DNA of 62,822 nt, taken from the NCBI GenBank assembly GCA_034667525.1, contig JAXDJO010000044.1, positions 1 to 62,822 on the forward strand, read 5' to 3'. This document shows positions 15,755 through 26,102 of the stretch, one piece after another (positions within the stretch are counted from its first letter, which is position 1; every line of letters starts with the position of its first letter). The position numbers and the translations under genes were made by a program. The DNA comes from DATAPE01 sp034667525 (lineage in GTDB: Bacteria; Actinomycetota; CADDZG01; WHSQ01). The notes beneath the pieces were generated by a model, which was not told the DNA's origin, searched no databases, and saw only the letters and a list, made by a program, of their open reading frames with translations.

Positions 15755-17311
15755 GTGGACGAGACCCCGGTCCTGGAGGACCTCGGACAAGGTTCCGCCG
15801 CCGATGTAACCACCCTCGCCAAAGGCGGGGCACTCCAGATGGTCGGCAGGGTGAGTTCGCGCATTCTCGGTTTCGGCTTCATCGCTGTTGCCGTGCGGAT
15901 CTTGGGTACCTCGAAGTACGGGCTCTATCGAGAAGTGACCCAGGTGTTCTTGATCGCTGCCGCCTTAGCTCCCGGAGGATTCCAGTTCGCTGCAGTCCGG
16001 TTCATCGCGCGTGCTCGAGCTTTGCGCCGGCCAGGCGCGGTCAGAGGATCGGTCTCGGTCGTGCTCTGGGGTGGGGGCATCGTCTCCACTCTTGTGTTCA
16101 TCGGCCTCATCCTCTTGGCCCACCCGATCGCCGACCACTTCGCCAGCGGAGCTGCAAAGCAAGCAGAGCTTGCCAGACTGCTGCGACTGGGCGCGCTATT
16201 TGTGCCGTTGTATTCGATGACCTTGGTGTTGCTCTATTGCACCCAGGGCTACCGGACCCTTCTGCCAACAACGGCAGTGAACGACGTTGGACTGCCCGCG
16301 ATCCGCTTCACCCTCGGAACGGCAGCGATCCTCCTCGGTTTCGCGGTCACCGGAATGGTGGTGGGGCTCGTCGTGGCAGCCGCCTTCGCTCTTGTGGCGG
16401 CCTTCTGGTTCTATCGAAGACTCCTTACGGACGAGGAGCGATCCGCCCCGCCCGAGCGAGAGGTTGGACCCATAGTCAGGTTCGCCCTGCTTCTGGGGGC
16501 CTCGAATCTGTTCAGTACGCAATCGCTTGGATTGGGAATCATCCTTCTTGGCATCTTCTCGACCGACCGCAATGTAGGGCTTTTTGCAATCGCTCTCGCG
16601 CTTCAGGCTGCTGGCGGCGTTTTCCTACAAAGCCTGGTGGGGATCTGGGCTCCCGTCGTCACCAAGGTGTACGAGGAAGGCGACATCGAGCGGCTGCAGT
16701 CTCTGTACCAAGCGATCACCCGCTGGATCGTGACCTTGGCCTTTCCCGTCTACGCGGCTCTGATGGTTCTGCCGGATTTCTTCGGACACCTGCTGGCAGG
16801 CCACAACGGGACCGCCGCAGCTCCATTGATCGTGATTCTCGCCATGGGAAACATCTTCTATGCCGGGACGGGACCCTCCGGTCACATCCTGAACATGACG
16901 GGAAGACCGAGAGTCAGCCTTATCAACTCGGTCATCGCAGTCATGGTCTACATAGCTTTAGGCGCCCTCATCGTGCCCCACTTCGGCGCCAGAGGCATGG
17001 CTTCCGTGGACGCTGGCGTAACCGCGCTCATCAATCTCACAGTTGTCCTCGAGGGCCGGCTTCTGGTTGGGGTGCACCCGTTCGGTCGTTCCTTCCTCAA
17101 GCCCCTGTCCTCCACCGTGGCATTCGCTCTCTTCCTCTTGGCCTGGAGAACTCTTCTGGGTACAGGTCTCGCGATCCAGGCCCTGGGCCTCGTGATCGGA
17201 GTTTTCATCTACATCGGGCTACTCTTGAAGCTGGGAATGGACCCCGAAGAGCGCTACGTCTTCGGGCGTATCAAAGAGCGACTGACATCTCTCACAAAGC
17301 GGAAAGGCTGA
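15755..17311 (+). CDS. Polysaccharide flippase (Wzx, MOP superfamily)
   Basis: About 518 residues with roughly 14 hydrophobic segments and the family start ALQMVGRVSSRILGFGFIAVA. GTSKYGLYREVTQV resembles the conserved segment after helix 1 of Polysacc_synt proteins. It would flip the lipid-linked repeat unit to the outer face for polymerisation by the next gene product. The frame is open upstream to 15686. I choose GTG 15755, which has AGAGG 12 bases upstream, but the start is uncertain. Two bases separate its stop from the polymerase ATG. Confidence 0.9.
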   Translation: MDETPVLEDLGQGSAADVTTLAKGGALQMVGRVSSRILGFGFIAVAVRILGTSKYGLYREVTQVFLIAAALAPGGFQFAAVRFIARARALRRPGAVRGSVSVVLWGGGIVSTLVFIGLILLAHPIADHFASGAAKQAELARLLRLGALFVPLYSMTLVLLYCTQGYRTLLPTTAVNDVGLPAIRFTLGTAAILLGFAVTGMVVGLVVAAAFALVAAFWFYRRLLTDEERSAPPEREVGPIVRFALLLGASNLFSTQSLGLGIILLGIFSTDRNVGLFAIALALQAAGGVFLQSLVGIWAPVVTKVYEEGDIERLQSLYQAITRWIVTLAFPVYAALMVLPDFFGHLLAGHNGTAAAPLIVILAMGNIFYAGTGPSGHILNMTGRPRVSLINSVIAVMVYIALGALIVPHFGARGMASVDAGVTALINLTVVLEGRLLVGVHPFGRSFLKPLSSTVAFALFLLAWRTLLGTGLAIQALGLVIGVFIYIGLLLKLGMDPEERYVFGRIKERLTSLTKRKG

Positions 17312-17313
17312 AG

Positions 17314-18816
17314 ATGCTCGGTTCCTCGGCACCGACCTGGTACCGGAAGACCAGGAGGATCGCTAAACCAGGGACGGCAGTGGGGTATCTCACTATCGTG
17401 GCCGCAGCTCTGGCTGCAGGGGTTGGTATCGCAGCGGGGGTGAAATGGGGCCTCCTGATTGCCGCTCTAGCTGTTGCGTTCGCAGCCGCCAGCATTGGCC
17501 TGTTCGAGCTGGAAATACCACGCTACGCGTACGGATACGTCGCAGTGGAGCTGCCTGCATTATTTATCCTGATAGCCAGCCTAGGTCTGCGGGCACGCAC
17601 GGCGGATGATCTCGCAGCCAACCCTCTTGACTTCGTTGGCCTCCTGCGCCTTGGGAGCACTGCCCTAGCGGCGATGCTTGGTGTGATCGCGTGCATCTCC
17701 GCCGGGCCGCGGGTGGGAGAGACTGTTACGAACCGGCCACTGCGCGTTTACATGATGTACTCGGCCGTGGCGGTCATCGGCGTCTTCGCTTCTGTCAGTC
17801 CTCCGCTCACTGCATATCGGTCGTTCGAAGTAGTGGCTGCGATATTGGTCATTGCCGGCGCTTACCGAACGGCAGGCAAGGAAGCCTTGCTGCGTCTCGA
17901 AGGACTTCTCTATTGGTGGATCGTCATACTTGTGGCAACGGTATGGGTGGGCGTTGCGCTATGGCCTGGACTCACCATCCAGCGGATCAACAGTCCGATC
18001 CCTTATCAGATCCAGGGGGTCTATCCGGGCGTTACCTCGAACACTCTGGGGGAGCTTGGGGTCTTCTTGCTCTTTTGGTCCGTGGGTCGATTGATGATGC
18101 CTGATGTAGAAAGAGGGCCGCGCAGAGCCGTGGCCATGGCGATAGCCGGCTACGGGCTGGTGACGTTGCTGGCTGCGCAGTACCGAACCGGTTACGCCGC
18201 CTTGGTACTGGGGGTCGCCTTTCTGCTCTTCTTGCGTGGGCGCAAGGCGCTAGCCGGAGTGGGAGTCATCGGGGTCATCATCGGAACGATCTTGGGCTCG
18301 AAGATAGCGAGCCAAGCGACACCTGTTCTTCTTCGAGGAGCCCAGACCTCGCAGCTCGGCAAGCTGAACGGGAGGCTGAATTGGTGGGAGCTCGCCATTC
18401 CAATCTGGCGTCAGTCGCCCATCATCGGCGGAGGATTGCGGACGGCCAGCCGCCTTCTCGTATTGGGGGCGTCCGGATTCGGCCAAACCAGCACCGTCCA
18501 CAGCACCTGGGTCGAGGCTCTGGTGGGGACCGGGGTTTTGGGGGTGGCAGCCCTGATGATATTCATCCTTATGTCTCTGCGCAGAGCCTTCTTGCTGGCG
18601 CTTCGCCCCGGGGGGCGGATCGTTCCCCTTCTGATCCTCTTGCCCCTCGCGGTCCGCAGCCTCACCGGCGACACGTTCGAGAGCGGGGGCCTCTACTGTC
18701 TGATCACGCTCGTTTTCGTCATGGGCCTTCGAGACAATTGGTTCTTCCGCAAGAAGAAGTCAGTTCGAGAACCTGCTCCTCTCGAGTCAGAGGATGCGGT
18801 CATGCTCGCTGGATAG
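17314..18816 (+). CDS. O-antigen polymerase/ligase-like membrane protein (Wzy)
   Basis: A 500-residue integral membrane protein with about twelve hydrophobic segments. Its large periplasmic-type loop contains YPGVTSNTLGELGVFLLF and, further on, LGKLNGRLNWWELAIPIW and GGGLRTASRL, the layout of Wzy_C (O-antigen ligase) proteins. It would polymerise flipped repeat units, with chain length set by the Wzz/BY-kinase at 9193. The start is ATG 17314, with AAAGG about seven bases upstream; the same frame runs open through the flippase gene from 16237, but that part is a shadow. It converges on sulfotransferase 2 with an 11-bp gap. Confidence 0.88.
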   Translation: MLGSSAPTWYRKTRRIAKPGTAVGYLTIVAAALAAGVGIAAGVKWGLLIAALAVAFAAASIGLFELEIPRYAYGYVAVELPALFILIASLGLRARTADDLAANPLDFVGLLRLGSTALAAMLGVIACISAGPRVGETVTNRPLRVYMMYSAVAVIGVFASVSPPLTAYRSFEVVAAILVIAGAYRTAGKEALLRLEGLLYWWIVILVATVWVGVALWPGLTIQRINSPIPYQIQGVYPGVTSNTLGELGVFLLFWSVGRLMMPDVERGPRRAVAMAIAGYGLVTLLAAQYRTGYAALVLGVAFLLFLRGRKALAGVGVIGVIIGTILGSKIASQATPVLLRGAQTSQLGKLNGRLNWWELAIPIWRQSPIIGGGLRTASRLLVLGASGFGQTSTVHSTWVEALVGTGVLGVAALMIFILMSLRRAFLLALRPGGRIVPLLILLPLAVRSLTGDTFESGGLYCLITLVFVMGLRDNWFFRKKKSVREPAPLESEDAVMLAG

Positions 18817-18827
18817 TGCCTCTCCTC

Positions 18828-19709
18828 TTACGCGATCCCCCATCCATCGAATTGTTCGCCCAGTAGCGTGCGCAGCTCGAGGATGTCCGGTGCGAACTCG
18901 GCGGCCAAGTCCGCACGCAACACCTCCGGGATGCGCGCCTGAGGAGACTCGTAAACAGTCTTTGCAGGCTTGCCCAGAAGGTGTTTCACGCGATCCGGCA
19001 CGAGGCGAGGAATCTTGACGGTGGCGAGCAGGCGCTTGTTGAACCAGCGGCGAGTATTTCCAACCCATGTCGGATACGCAAGCCGGCGATCTGATGTGAA
19101 GAACTCCTGATCGAGAACGTCAGACGTCCAGTCGTCCCGTACTCCGAGGAACTGATAAACCCGGCGAAGAGTCTCGGTGCGGGAAGTCCGCAGCGCCTCG
19201 GAAGTGATGACCAACAGTCGGTCTGATGAGAAACGGGAGCGGTACTGCTCGAGCTGCATTGCGTACTTGCCGAAGTTGACGTAATCGGGGTTCCGCTCGA
19301 CCGCCTCGGCCAGAGGAGCAGTCTCTGTTCCGAAGGCGATGTTGTGAACGTAGTGGGAACGAAGACGATCAATCGGGTTTCTGATGACATAGATCAATCG
19401 GGCTCCCGGTATGTAACGCGCGATGAGCTCGGCCGACCCCGAGTAACGTGGGTATTTCGTATAACTCGTGGAGGCCTCACCGACGGCGGTGATCCCCGGC
19501 GGCTTTCCCTCAAACAATCGTTGGTACCAGCCAAAGCCCTTTTCCCAATTGAGTCCCGGCGTAAAGAAGTCGAGCTCCTTGATGTCCGGCATGAATACTT
19601 GCGGATGCGAACGCAGGTATTCGTAAAGGCTGGTCGTACCGGATTTTTGCGCTCCGATTACGAGGAAGTCGGGAAGCGGGAGGTTGCTGTTGGGAGTCGC
19701 TTCGCTCAT
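18828..19709 (-). CDS. PAPS-dependent sulfotransferase 2
   Basis: A 293-residue sulfotransferase of the heparan-sulfate/NodH-like type. The 5'-phosphosulfate loop is VIGAQKSGTTSLYEYL (17-32), and DIKELDFFTP follows as in N- and O-sulfotransferases (the KE pair contributes the catalytic base). The 3'-phosphate loop is IRNPIDRLRSHY (109-120). It is distinct in sequence from sulfotransferase 1, so a different acceptor position is likely. It lies downstream of sulfotransferase 3 on the minus strand (61-bp gap) and converges with the polymerase gene. Confidence 0.9.
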   Translation of the reverse strand: MSEATPNSNLPLPDFLVIGAQKSGTTSLYEYLRSHPQVFMPDIKELDFFTPGLNWEKGFGWYQRLFEGKPPGITAVGEASTSYTKYPRYSGSAELIARYIPGARLIYVIRNPIDRLRSHYVHNIAFGTETAPLAEAVERNPDYVNFGKYAMQLEQYRSRFSSDRLLVITSEALRTSRTETLRRVYQFLGVRDDWTSDVLDQEFFTSDRRLAYPTWVGNTRRWFNKRLLATVKIPRLVPDRVKHLLGKPAKTVYESPQARIPEVLRADLAAEFAPDILELRTLLGEQFDGWGIA

Positions 19710-19770
19710 GAGGCTCTCTCTAGGATCGTGTAAGTGGCCTAGCTCACGATAACTGGGGCGTCGCGCCTGC

Positions 19771-20754
19771 CTAAGCCGATGCCCAAGAAGCTCCCGTATA
19801 TCGAGCCCGGAACGCCTGCGTCAGCGCGGTCACGACGATCCTGTCGCGCGGTGACATCTCCTCGATCCACTTGTTGTCTTCGCGCACGGCAACCAGCCCG
19901 GTTCGGAATCGATCAGGGTTGCCGGAAACCGTGTGATTGCCTCCAAGGCTCACGGTGTGATCATCCACGAAGGGAAGTCTTGCCTCTCCCTCTCTGACCA
20001 ACTCGGTGATGGCTCTCACGACCTCGATTGGCTGTGAGCAGAAGGTGTGGTAGTTGACCAGGAGAGAGCGACCTTCAGGTTGCGCCTTGCGCACGGCATC
20101 GGCGGCGAGATTCCGCCGGATCCACTGAAGTGCGCTTCTCGAAGCGGCAGTAGGCGCCATCACTGCCGGTTGATTGCGGTCTGGGTTCGCTTTGACCTTG
20201 GATTGGGAGTAAGCCATCGCACGGGGGTCCCTAACGAGGTGCACGAAGAAAGGCGATACATCCTCTATCAAGCCCAAGATGACCGCGTCCCACGGTCGCT
20301 TGGATGAGTCGACTATGACTCGAGCTCCGGTCACGGTGCCGGTCGCCTTGTAGAGCTGCGACATCAACCGGACGTGGTCGTGGACGCCCGCCGGAACGTT
20401 TCTCCTGGATACCTGGTGCAAGAGCTGCCACGTTCGCCACGTCCCCGAGATCGCCTTCTGACGGCTGATCGCCTGCTCCAGAGCCAACTCCTGGCCGGCA
20501 CCTAAAAGCTCTGTCAGCACCTTCGACCACACTTCACACTGAGAGAACGATTTCCCGCACCCACAGAATCGGTGCTGTCGCAACCTTTCGAGCAAGAACC
20601 GAAGCTCCCCCGCAGAAAAGAAGCCGGGAATCTCGTTCAGGATGTTGTCCAACACCGTGCTTCCACAACGTGGAGCACCCATGATGTAAAGGACTTTCGG
20701 GAACTGAGCACCCGATCGAGGATCGGGAAAGCCTTGCCGGGAAAGTTGTTCCAT
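19771..20754 (-). CDS. PAPS-dependent sulfotransferase 3
   Basis: A 327-residue sulfotransferase. The phosphosulfate loop is YIMGAPRCGSTVLDNIL, where Cys replaces the more usual Lys/Ser (PRCGST), as in Sulfotransfer_3-type families. IVDSSKRPWDAVIL and VHLVRDPRAMAYSQSK carry the 3'-phosphate contacts. A small CGCGKSFSQC cluster (Cys 64, 66 and 73) could bind metal and is typical of a subset of actinobacterial and cyanobacterial members. It is the third, unrelated sulfotransferase in 7.6 kb. It is divergent from the secreted beta-helix gene across about 290 bp in which I see no gene. Confidence 0.88.
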   Translation of the reverse strand: MEQLSRQGFPDPRSGAQFPKVLYIMGAPRCGSTVLDNILNEIPGFFSAGELRFLLERLRQHRFCGCGKSFSQCEVWSKVLTELLGAGQELALEQAISRQKAISGTWRTWQLLHQVSRRNVPAGVHDHVRLMSQLYKATGTVTGARVIVDSSKRPWDAVILGLIEDVSPFFVHLVRDPRAMAYSQSKVKANPDRNQPAVMAPTAASRSALQWIRRNLAADAVRKAQPEGRSLLVNYHTFCSQPIEVVRAITELVREGEARLPFVDDHTVSLGGNHTVSGNPDRFRTGLVAVREDNKWIEEMSPRDRIVVTALTQAFRARYTGASWASA

Positions 20755-21045
20755 CCTGCCTTCGTTTGGGGGCTTCCGTGGGCCGCCAGTTTCGCATGGT
20801 TCGCGTTGGATGGACGATATTTCGACCTGCCCTACATGACTATGCGGTGCCTAGTCCTCATGGGTGGTCATTTCACTAAAGGAATCGCGAGCCGCAACCG
20901 ATGAACTGTTTGGGAGACGGGCGGTCCTCCATCACGAAGCTCTCAGACCGAGAGCAGGACACGGGCTCGCTGATCACCAATCTGTCCGGCCAAGGGCACA
21001 AGCGGATCTCTTGAGGCGATGCCCCCTAAACAGGAGGCATGTGGG

Positions 21046-22044
21046 TTGAAGCATCTCTCGATAGTGCGGGCAGCCGCCGGTTTTGCCGTAGCACTTCTTA
21101 TCTCATCTCTAACGCCAGTTCTTGCCGCAGGCGCGGCGACCCTATGCACTGGAACCGTGATCCTCCCGGGGGCCAGCATTCAGTCGGCCATTAACGCCGG
21201 CGCAAAGGGAGCCACTTTCTGCCTTTCCCCCGGAACCTACAAGCAGACAGCGACCATCTCGCCTAAGGACGGCGACACCTTCATCGGGACTGGCGTGGCT
21301 CGCGACGACACCGTAGTGCAAACCACCACAGTGCAGCTCTTGTTCGACATGAGAAGCGTGGGCAACGTGAGCTTTCAGCACTTCGCCATTACTGGTGCCG
21401 TCAACAGGTGCCCAGGGAGCAACTGCGGAGCGACAGGCCGAGGAATCTCTGGCGGGACCAATATCCACGTTGAAGACATGCATATTTACGGGAACGGCCT
21501 GAATGCTATCGGGGGCATGGGTGCAGGGCTGGCAGTGAATAACTCCGAGATCGATCACAACGGATACAAGGTTGGAGATGGCGTTTCGGACGGCATCAAG
21601 ATGACGGCTCCCTTCACGCTAACGAACTCCTACCTCCACGACAACCAGAACTCGGGCATCCACTGCGACATCCAGTGCGGGGCCTTCACCATCTCAGGAA
21701 ACACCATCACGGCCAACACCGGAACAGGCATCTTGATGGAAATCTCACCGGGCCCGGCGACCATCCACGACAACATCGTGCAGTTCAACAATCCAGGCAA
21801 CACCGCCGGCAAGGGTGGAATCAGCATCAAAGATTCAAAGAACGTGGAGGTCTACAACAACACCCTCGGGAATAACCAACGCTTCGGCATAAGGGCAGGC
21901 GTGGACAGTCGGATCAACTGCGGTACACCAAGCGCCACCTGCGGCTACGTCCTCTCGAACATCAGCGTGCACAACAACACGATGAACACCAACAAGTTGG
22001 TGGGCTGCAACACCATCGCTGTTCTCTGCACCAACAACATCTGA
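21046..22044 (+). CDS. Secreted right-handed beta-helix protein
   Basis: About 332 residues. A signal peptide (KHLSIVRAAAGFAVALLISS to about AAGA) is followed by parallel beta-helix repeats such as NVSFQHFAITGA, NIHVEDMHIYGNGL, FTLTNSYLHDNQNSGI, FTISGNTITANTGTGI, ATIHDNIVQFN and NVEVYNNTLGNNQRFGI. These rungs (PbH1 type) are typical of polysaccharide lyases, epimerases and surface adhesins. Eight or more Cys in the mature chain suggest disulfides. TTG 21046 is chosen because AGGAGG lies eight bases upstream; ATG 21019 is in frame but poorly preceded. By context it may trim, modify or bind the polysaccharide. No catalytic residues are assigned. Confidence 0.83.
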   Translation: MKHLSIVRAAAGFAVALLISSLTPVLAAGAATLCTGTVILPGASIQSAINAGAKGATFCLSPGTYKQTATISPKDGDTFIGTGVARDDTVVQTTTVQLLFDMRSVGNVSFQHFAITGAVNRCPGSNCGATGRGISGGTNIHVEDMHIYGNGLNAIGGMGAGLAVNNSEIDHNGYKVGDGVSDGIKMTAPFTLTNSYLHDNQNSGIHCDIQCGAFTISGNTITANTGTGILMEISPGPATIHDNIVQFNNPGNTAGKGGISIKDSKNVEVYNNTLGNNQRFGIRAGVDSRINCGTPSATCGYVLSNISVHNNTMNTNKLVGCNTIAVLCTNNI

Positions 22045-22063
22045 TCCGTAACAACTCGGCCCT

Positions 22064-22092
22064 CCCCGGGAGTACCTATCCGGCTCCCGGGG
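22064..22092 (+). terminator. Hairpin terminator after the beta-helix gene
   Basis: CCCCGGGAG at 22064-22072 pairs perfectly with CTCCCGGGG at 22084-22092 around an 11-base loop. It begins 20 bases after the stop codon of the beta-helix gene. No U-run follows, which is common in GC-rich genomes. Confidence 0.6.
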
Positions 22093-22414
22093 AATCCGCC
22101 TGAGCCACCAACCCTCCCTAGGGCGGCGATCTCTCGTCCCTCCTCACCCACTGCGTGTTGCCTTTGCTACCGCTTCCGGAGAGGTGCGTTCGGAAGGCCG
22201 TTCTGGTTCTTTTGGGCTACTTTCCGAGATGACCCCACCACCGGACCGTTCCCTTCCTCGCCGGCCCCGGCGGCCCTCAACGGGTGCCCTGCACGTCGTG
22301 CCGAAGTGCTCGGAACGCTTATCCTTGCTGTCTCTGCCAATCGGGAATCGGAGCGCGTCTGCTTGACCGTGCGAAGGTTTCCCCAGACGGCTTCGCTGGA
22401 GGCGACTGAAACAG
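22093..22414. other. Intergenic region ahead of the DUF4012 gene
   Basis: About 320 bases without a credible gene. Short frames here have no conserved sequence. GGAGG occurs 12 bases before the GTG of the DUF4012 gene. A promoter for that gene is expected, but I cannot point to convincing -35/-10 boxes. Confidence 0.4.
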
Positions 22415-25080
22415 GTGATCTACCTAGAGATCGCGGCGGTGATCGTCATCGTGGGACTGATCTCTGTCTCCGACCTGATCTACCGGCGGACGGTTCGATC
22501 CAGTCGATCTTTTCGGAGGTCGGCCCCCGGAGGGATCCATGCTCCCGCAGCGTTCCTACAGCGCCTTCCTGGAGGAACGAGACGACCGGCCGGCCCTTCG
22601 AATCGCGCGGGCTCGAACGGGTTACCCGCAGTACGGGGAAAGCAGCCCCAGTCTGCTGAAGAACCGGACGACGTTCGCCAGTACGTGCGGGTCAAGCTGC
22701 GATCCGGCCGAGTGGTTGAAGGATGGCGAGACGCCACCGTCGAGGAGAGCAGCAACAGCCTAGAGGACGCATTCGACTTGGATGTTGCCGAGGCGTACGA
22801 CCCGGACGGCAATCCCATGAGCTTCCCAAGCCACTCCTTCATCGTCTTTAGTTCTCAGGTAGAGCGTCTTGATGTATTGGAACCCGGGCCTGAGCGGAAG
22901 CCAAGCCACATAGCAGCGGCGGATCGCGAACCGAGCGCCAATCCGGTCACAGCGTCCATCGCCCCCGCCACAGACATCTCCAGCCGCGATCCGCAGAGAT
23001 CCGAACGGCGTTCCGAGTCTGCAGCCTTCAGCCAGACATCCGAATCAGAAGACGCTAATAAGGGGCTAGGCCGGGTCATACAGCTGCCCGAACCCGAACA
23101 GGTTCGTGTCGACCCGCCGGCTGCTCTTCTGACACCGATCCCAGAACACGCTGCAGAACCGCAACAGACCTCTTCCGCTGTTGTCACACCTCCGGTCGAA
23201 ACCGCTGCATCAGCCCGCGCCTCCCAGGTGTCCGCGACGAAGCGCCGCACCCGCCCACTACTGTGGATCGTGGCGGTAGCTTCAGTCTTGATCATCGCCC
23301 TGTTGGTTGATGGGCTTTACACGTTCTTCGCCGTCGGCCACGCCCTCGAATCCGCTCGAGGGGACCTGCGCAGGGGCGCTCATGCGCTTTTGGCCGGCCA
23401 TTACCAATCTGCGCACGCCGAATTCTCGAACGCGACCTCCGCCTCTGCAACTGCCGAGGGGCTTCAAGGTCATCCCGCCTTCTGGGTGGCTTCGCATCTC
23501 CCCTTCTTGAACCGAGACCCGGCGGCGTTGGCAGCTTTGGACCACTCGTCGGATCTGGCGTCCCAGGCGGGGCTTGACGCGGTTCAGGCGGTCCACGCGA
23601 TGGGAGCCCCAACCGAGGGTCTGGCGGCAACTATCTATAGTCATGGTCAGGTAAACCTCAACGCCTCACAACGGGGCGAACCATTCTTCGTGGACATCGA
23701 AGACCTGCTGACAAGGGCCTACACCGTCCTCCGCGCGGCGCCCCCGCCCTTCTTCGGCCCGGTCAGAGACGCTCTTTCGGCTGCCATAGAGAAGGTCGCA
23801 GAAGCTCGAGACGCCGTCCATAAGACCCGCAGCCTCGTGCAGGCCCTTCCCTCTCTATTCGGAAGGGACCAGACGAAGAATTACCTGCTGGTGTTCGATA
23901 ATCCCAGCATCGCCAGGGGATCGGGGGGGCCTGTGGACTTCTACGGCCTCATGACCGCAAGATCGGGGGCTCTCAGCGTTGGCACGGTGCGACCTGTCGA
24001 TCAGTTGGCTGCCCCCGCCGCCCCGCCGGGGTTGGCCCCGCTGTGGTTCCGGAAGAACTATCAGGCAACGGGAACCTTCACCAGTTGGGAGAAGGTCACC
24101 CAGTCACCAACGTTCCCAGCTGTCGCGCCCATCATCCAGAACTTCTACGAAGCTTCAACGGGCACGCACGTCGACGGCGTGATCGAGATGGATCCGATCG
24201 CGATGGGACTGCTGAGCAAGGCGGTTGGACCTCTGCACCAGCCGAACTTCGGCATCACTGTCAACTACCACAATGCAGTGCGCGTGCTGACTCACGATGT
24301 CTACGTGCATTTCGGCCAGGACCAACGCGCAAGAGACGTGTACGTCGCCGGCCTTATCGAAGAGGTGTGGAAGCGGATCAGTCATGGGCAAGCGTCCGCG
24401 GCGGAGCTTGCCACCGCTATGGGAAAGGCCGCCAGCGGATCCCACTTCACCTTGTTCTCCTCAACCCCGTCGGACGAGAGGGCCTTGAACCAGGTCGGGG
24501 TCGGAGCCAGCTTTTCGACGTTCCAGCCCAACGTCCAGATGGCCTCGTCGAATGACACCACGACCTCCAGGCTCGGCTATTACGTCCACCGGAAGATCGA
24601 CACGGTCGCCAGGCTGACCCGCAAGGGACAAGCATTCGTAACCACCACGATCCAAGTGCAGAACTCGGCCCCCAAGGTGCCCGACCAGGTCCTCGTGCGC
24701 AAGGCACGCAGTGGTCTCCTGCAAACGGATCTGAGTTTGATCCTGCCCTTGAATGCGCACGTTCAGGATCTATCTCTTGCAGGAAAAACGCAGCGCTACA
24801 AAGTCAGTGCCGAGGGCAACAATCCCCGCGTCACCCTTCCGCTGAGGGTGCCCCCGGGTAGCAGCACGACCGTCAAGCTCTCATACCTCGTCCCGCACTC
24901 CTTCGACCTGAGCCCCAAGGGCGGGCTGTTCCGCTTCACTTCGATGCCCCAGGCCACTGCCAATCCAGATTCGACCGCACTCACGGTTATCCCACCAGAA
25001 GGATTCCCGATCGTCCCCACGGGATCAATTGGCGGCCGCCAGGATGGGAACTCTTACGTTGCAGCCAACACCACCGGCAG

Positions 25081-25236
<156 letters not shown>

Positions 25237-25243
25237 GGATGTC

Positions 25244-26098
25244 TTATTCGGCGGGAAGCGAGGAATCAGCAGCGGTCCCCAGCTTGCCCGCAAGCAGCTG
25301 CTTGCCCAAGAGGAATACGAACCTCGGATTGCGGTAGAGGTACCTCTTCCACAACCGGCGCGGCTCGCTGCACAAACGAAAGAACCATTCGAGACCCAAA
25401 CGCTGCATGAGGTGGGGAGCCTGCTTCTTTTTCCCCGCGAGGAAGTCGAAGGCCGCGCCTACGCCTACCATCGTCGCGGGAACCGAGCCACGGCGAGCGG
25501 CCATCCAGAGCTCCTGCTTGGGGGTTCCCAAGCCGACAAAGACGATGCCTGCGCCCGAAGCGATGAGATCTGCGTCGATCCTCCTATCCTCTTCTGGGGT
25601 CAATGATCTGAACGGCGGAGCGAATCGATACACAACCTCGAGCTTGGGGAAACGGTGCTTGAGGTTCGATATGAACAACTCGAGTACCTCCGGCGTACCA
25701 CCGTAGAAACCGATAGGAACGCCCGCCTCCGCAGCTTGCCCACACAGGATCGGCGTGAGATCGGGTCCGTACACCCGGGTCGCTGAAGCCAATCCCAACA
25801 GGCGGAGACTCCACACCAGCGGCATGCCATCAGACGTTACGAGATCGGCGGAGTTCATGATCTGCCGAAAGGCCTCGCTGGCTCGAGCCTCCATGACGTT
25901 GTTGACCGACGCAATGCATACGTAACGTGATTCATGGTTCTTGCCCCATTCGACGATCCGGCTGGCGGCGTCGTCATAGTCGGTCCGGTCAACCCTCATG
26001 CCGGCGATATAACGGGACTCCAGACCGGAAGATCCCGGGACGCTCGTCAAGCGGGGGCTGTCGTCCGGAACGGCAAGAGGCTCTTGGGAACTGCTCAT
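25244..26098 (-). CDS. WecG/TagA/CpsF-family glycosyltransferase
   Basis: A 284-residue protein of the GT26 family. Motifs visible are CIASVNNVMEARAS, LVTSDGMPLVWSLRLLG (the T/S-D-G-M catalytic region), RVYGPDLTPIL, GFYGGTPEVLE, VFVGLGTPKQELWM and VGVGAAFDFLAGKKKQAP. Members add the second sugar (for example ManNAc or Glc) to a polyprenyl-diphosphate-linked first sugar. The position four bases after the priming transferase fits that second-step role. The C-terminal basic segment WKRYLYRNPRFVFLL probably associates with the membrane. The first 30 residues are poorly conserved. Confidence 0.92.
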   Translation of the reverse strand: MSSSQEPLAVPDDSPRLTSVPGSSGLESRYIAGMRVDRTDYDDAASRIVEWGKNHESRYVCIASVNNVMEARASEAFRQIMNSADLVTSDGMPLVWSLRLLGLASATRVYGPDLTPILCGQAAEAGVPIGFYGGTPEVLELFISNLKHRFPKLEVVYRFAPPFRSLTPEEDRRIDADLIASGAGIVFVGLGTPKQELWMAARRGSVPATMVGVGAAFDFLAGKKKQAPHLMQRLGLEWFFRLCSEPRRLWKRYLYRNPRFVFLLGKQLLAGKLGTAADSSLPAE

Positions 26099-26102
26099 CT
26101 CG

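Noticed and set aside
16237..17313. Open frame extending the polymerase gene far upstream through the flippase gene
   Set aside because: The extra 359 residues are the flippase sequence in another frame, basic and without hydrophobic segments; ATG 17314 has a ribosome site.
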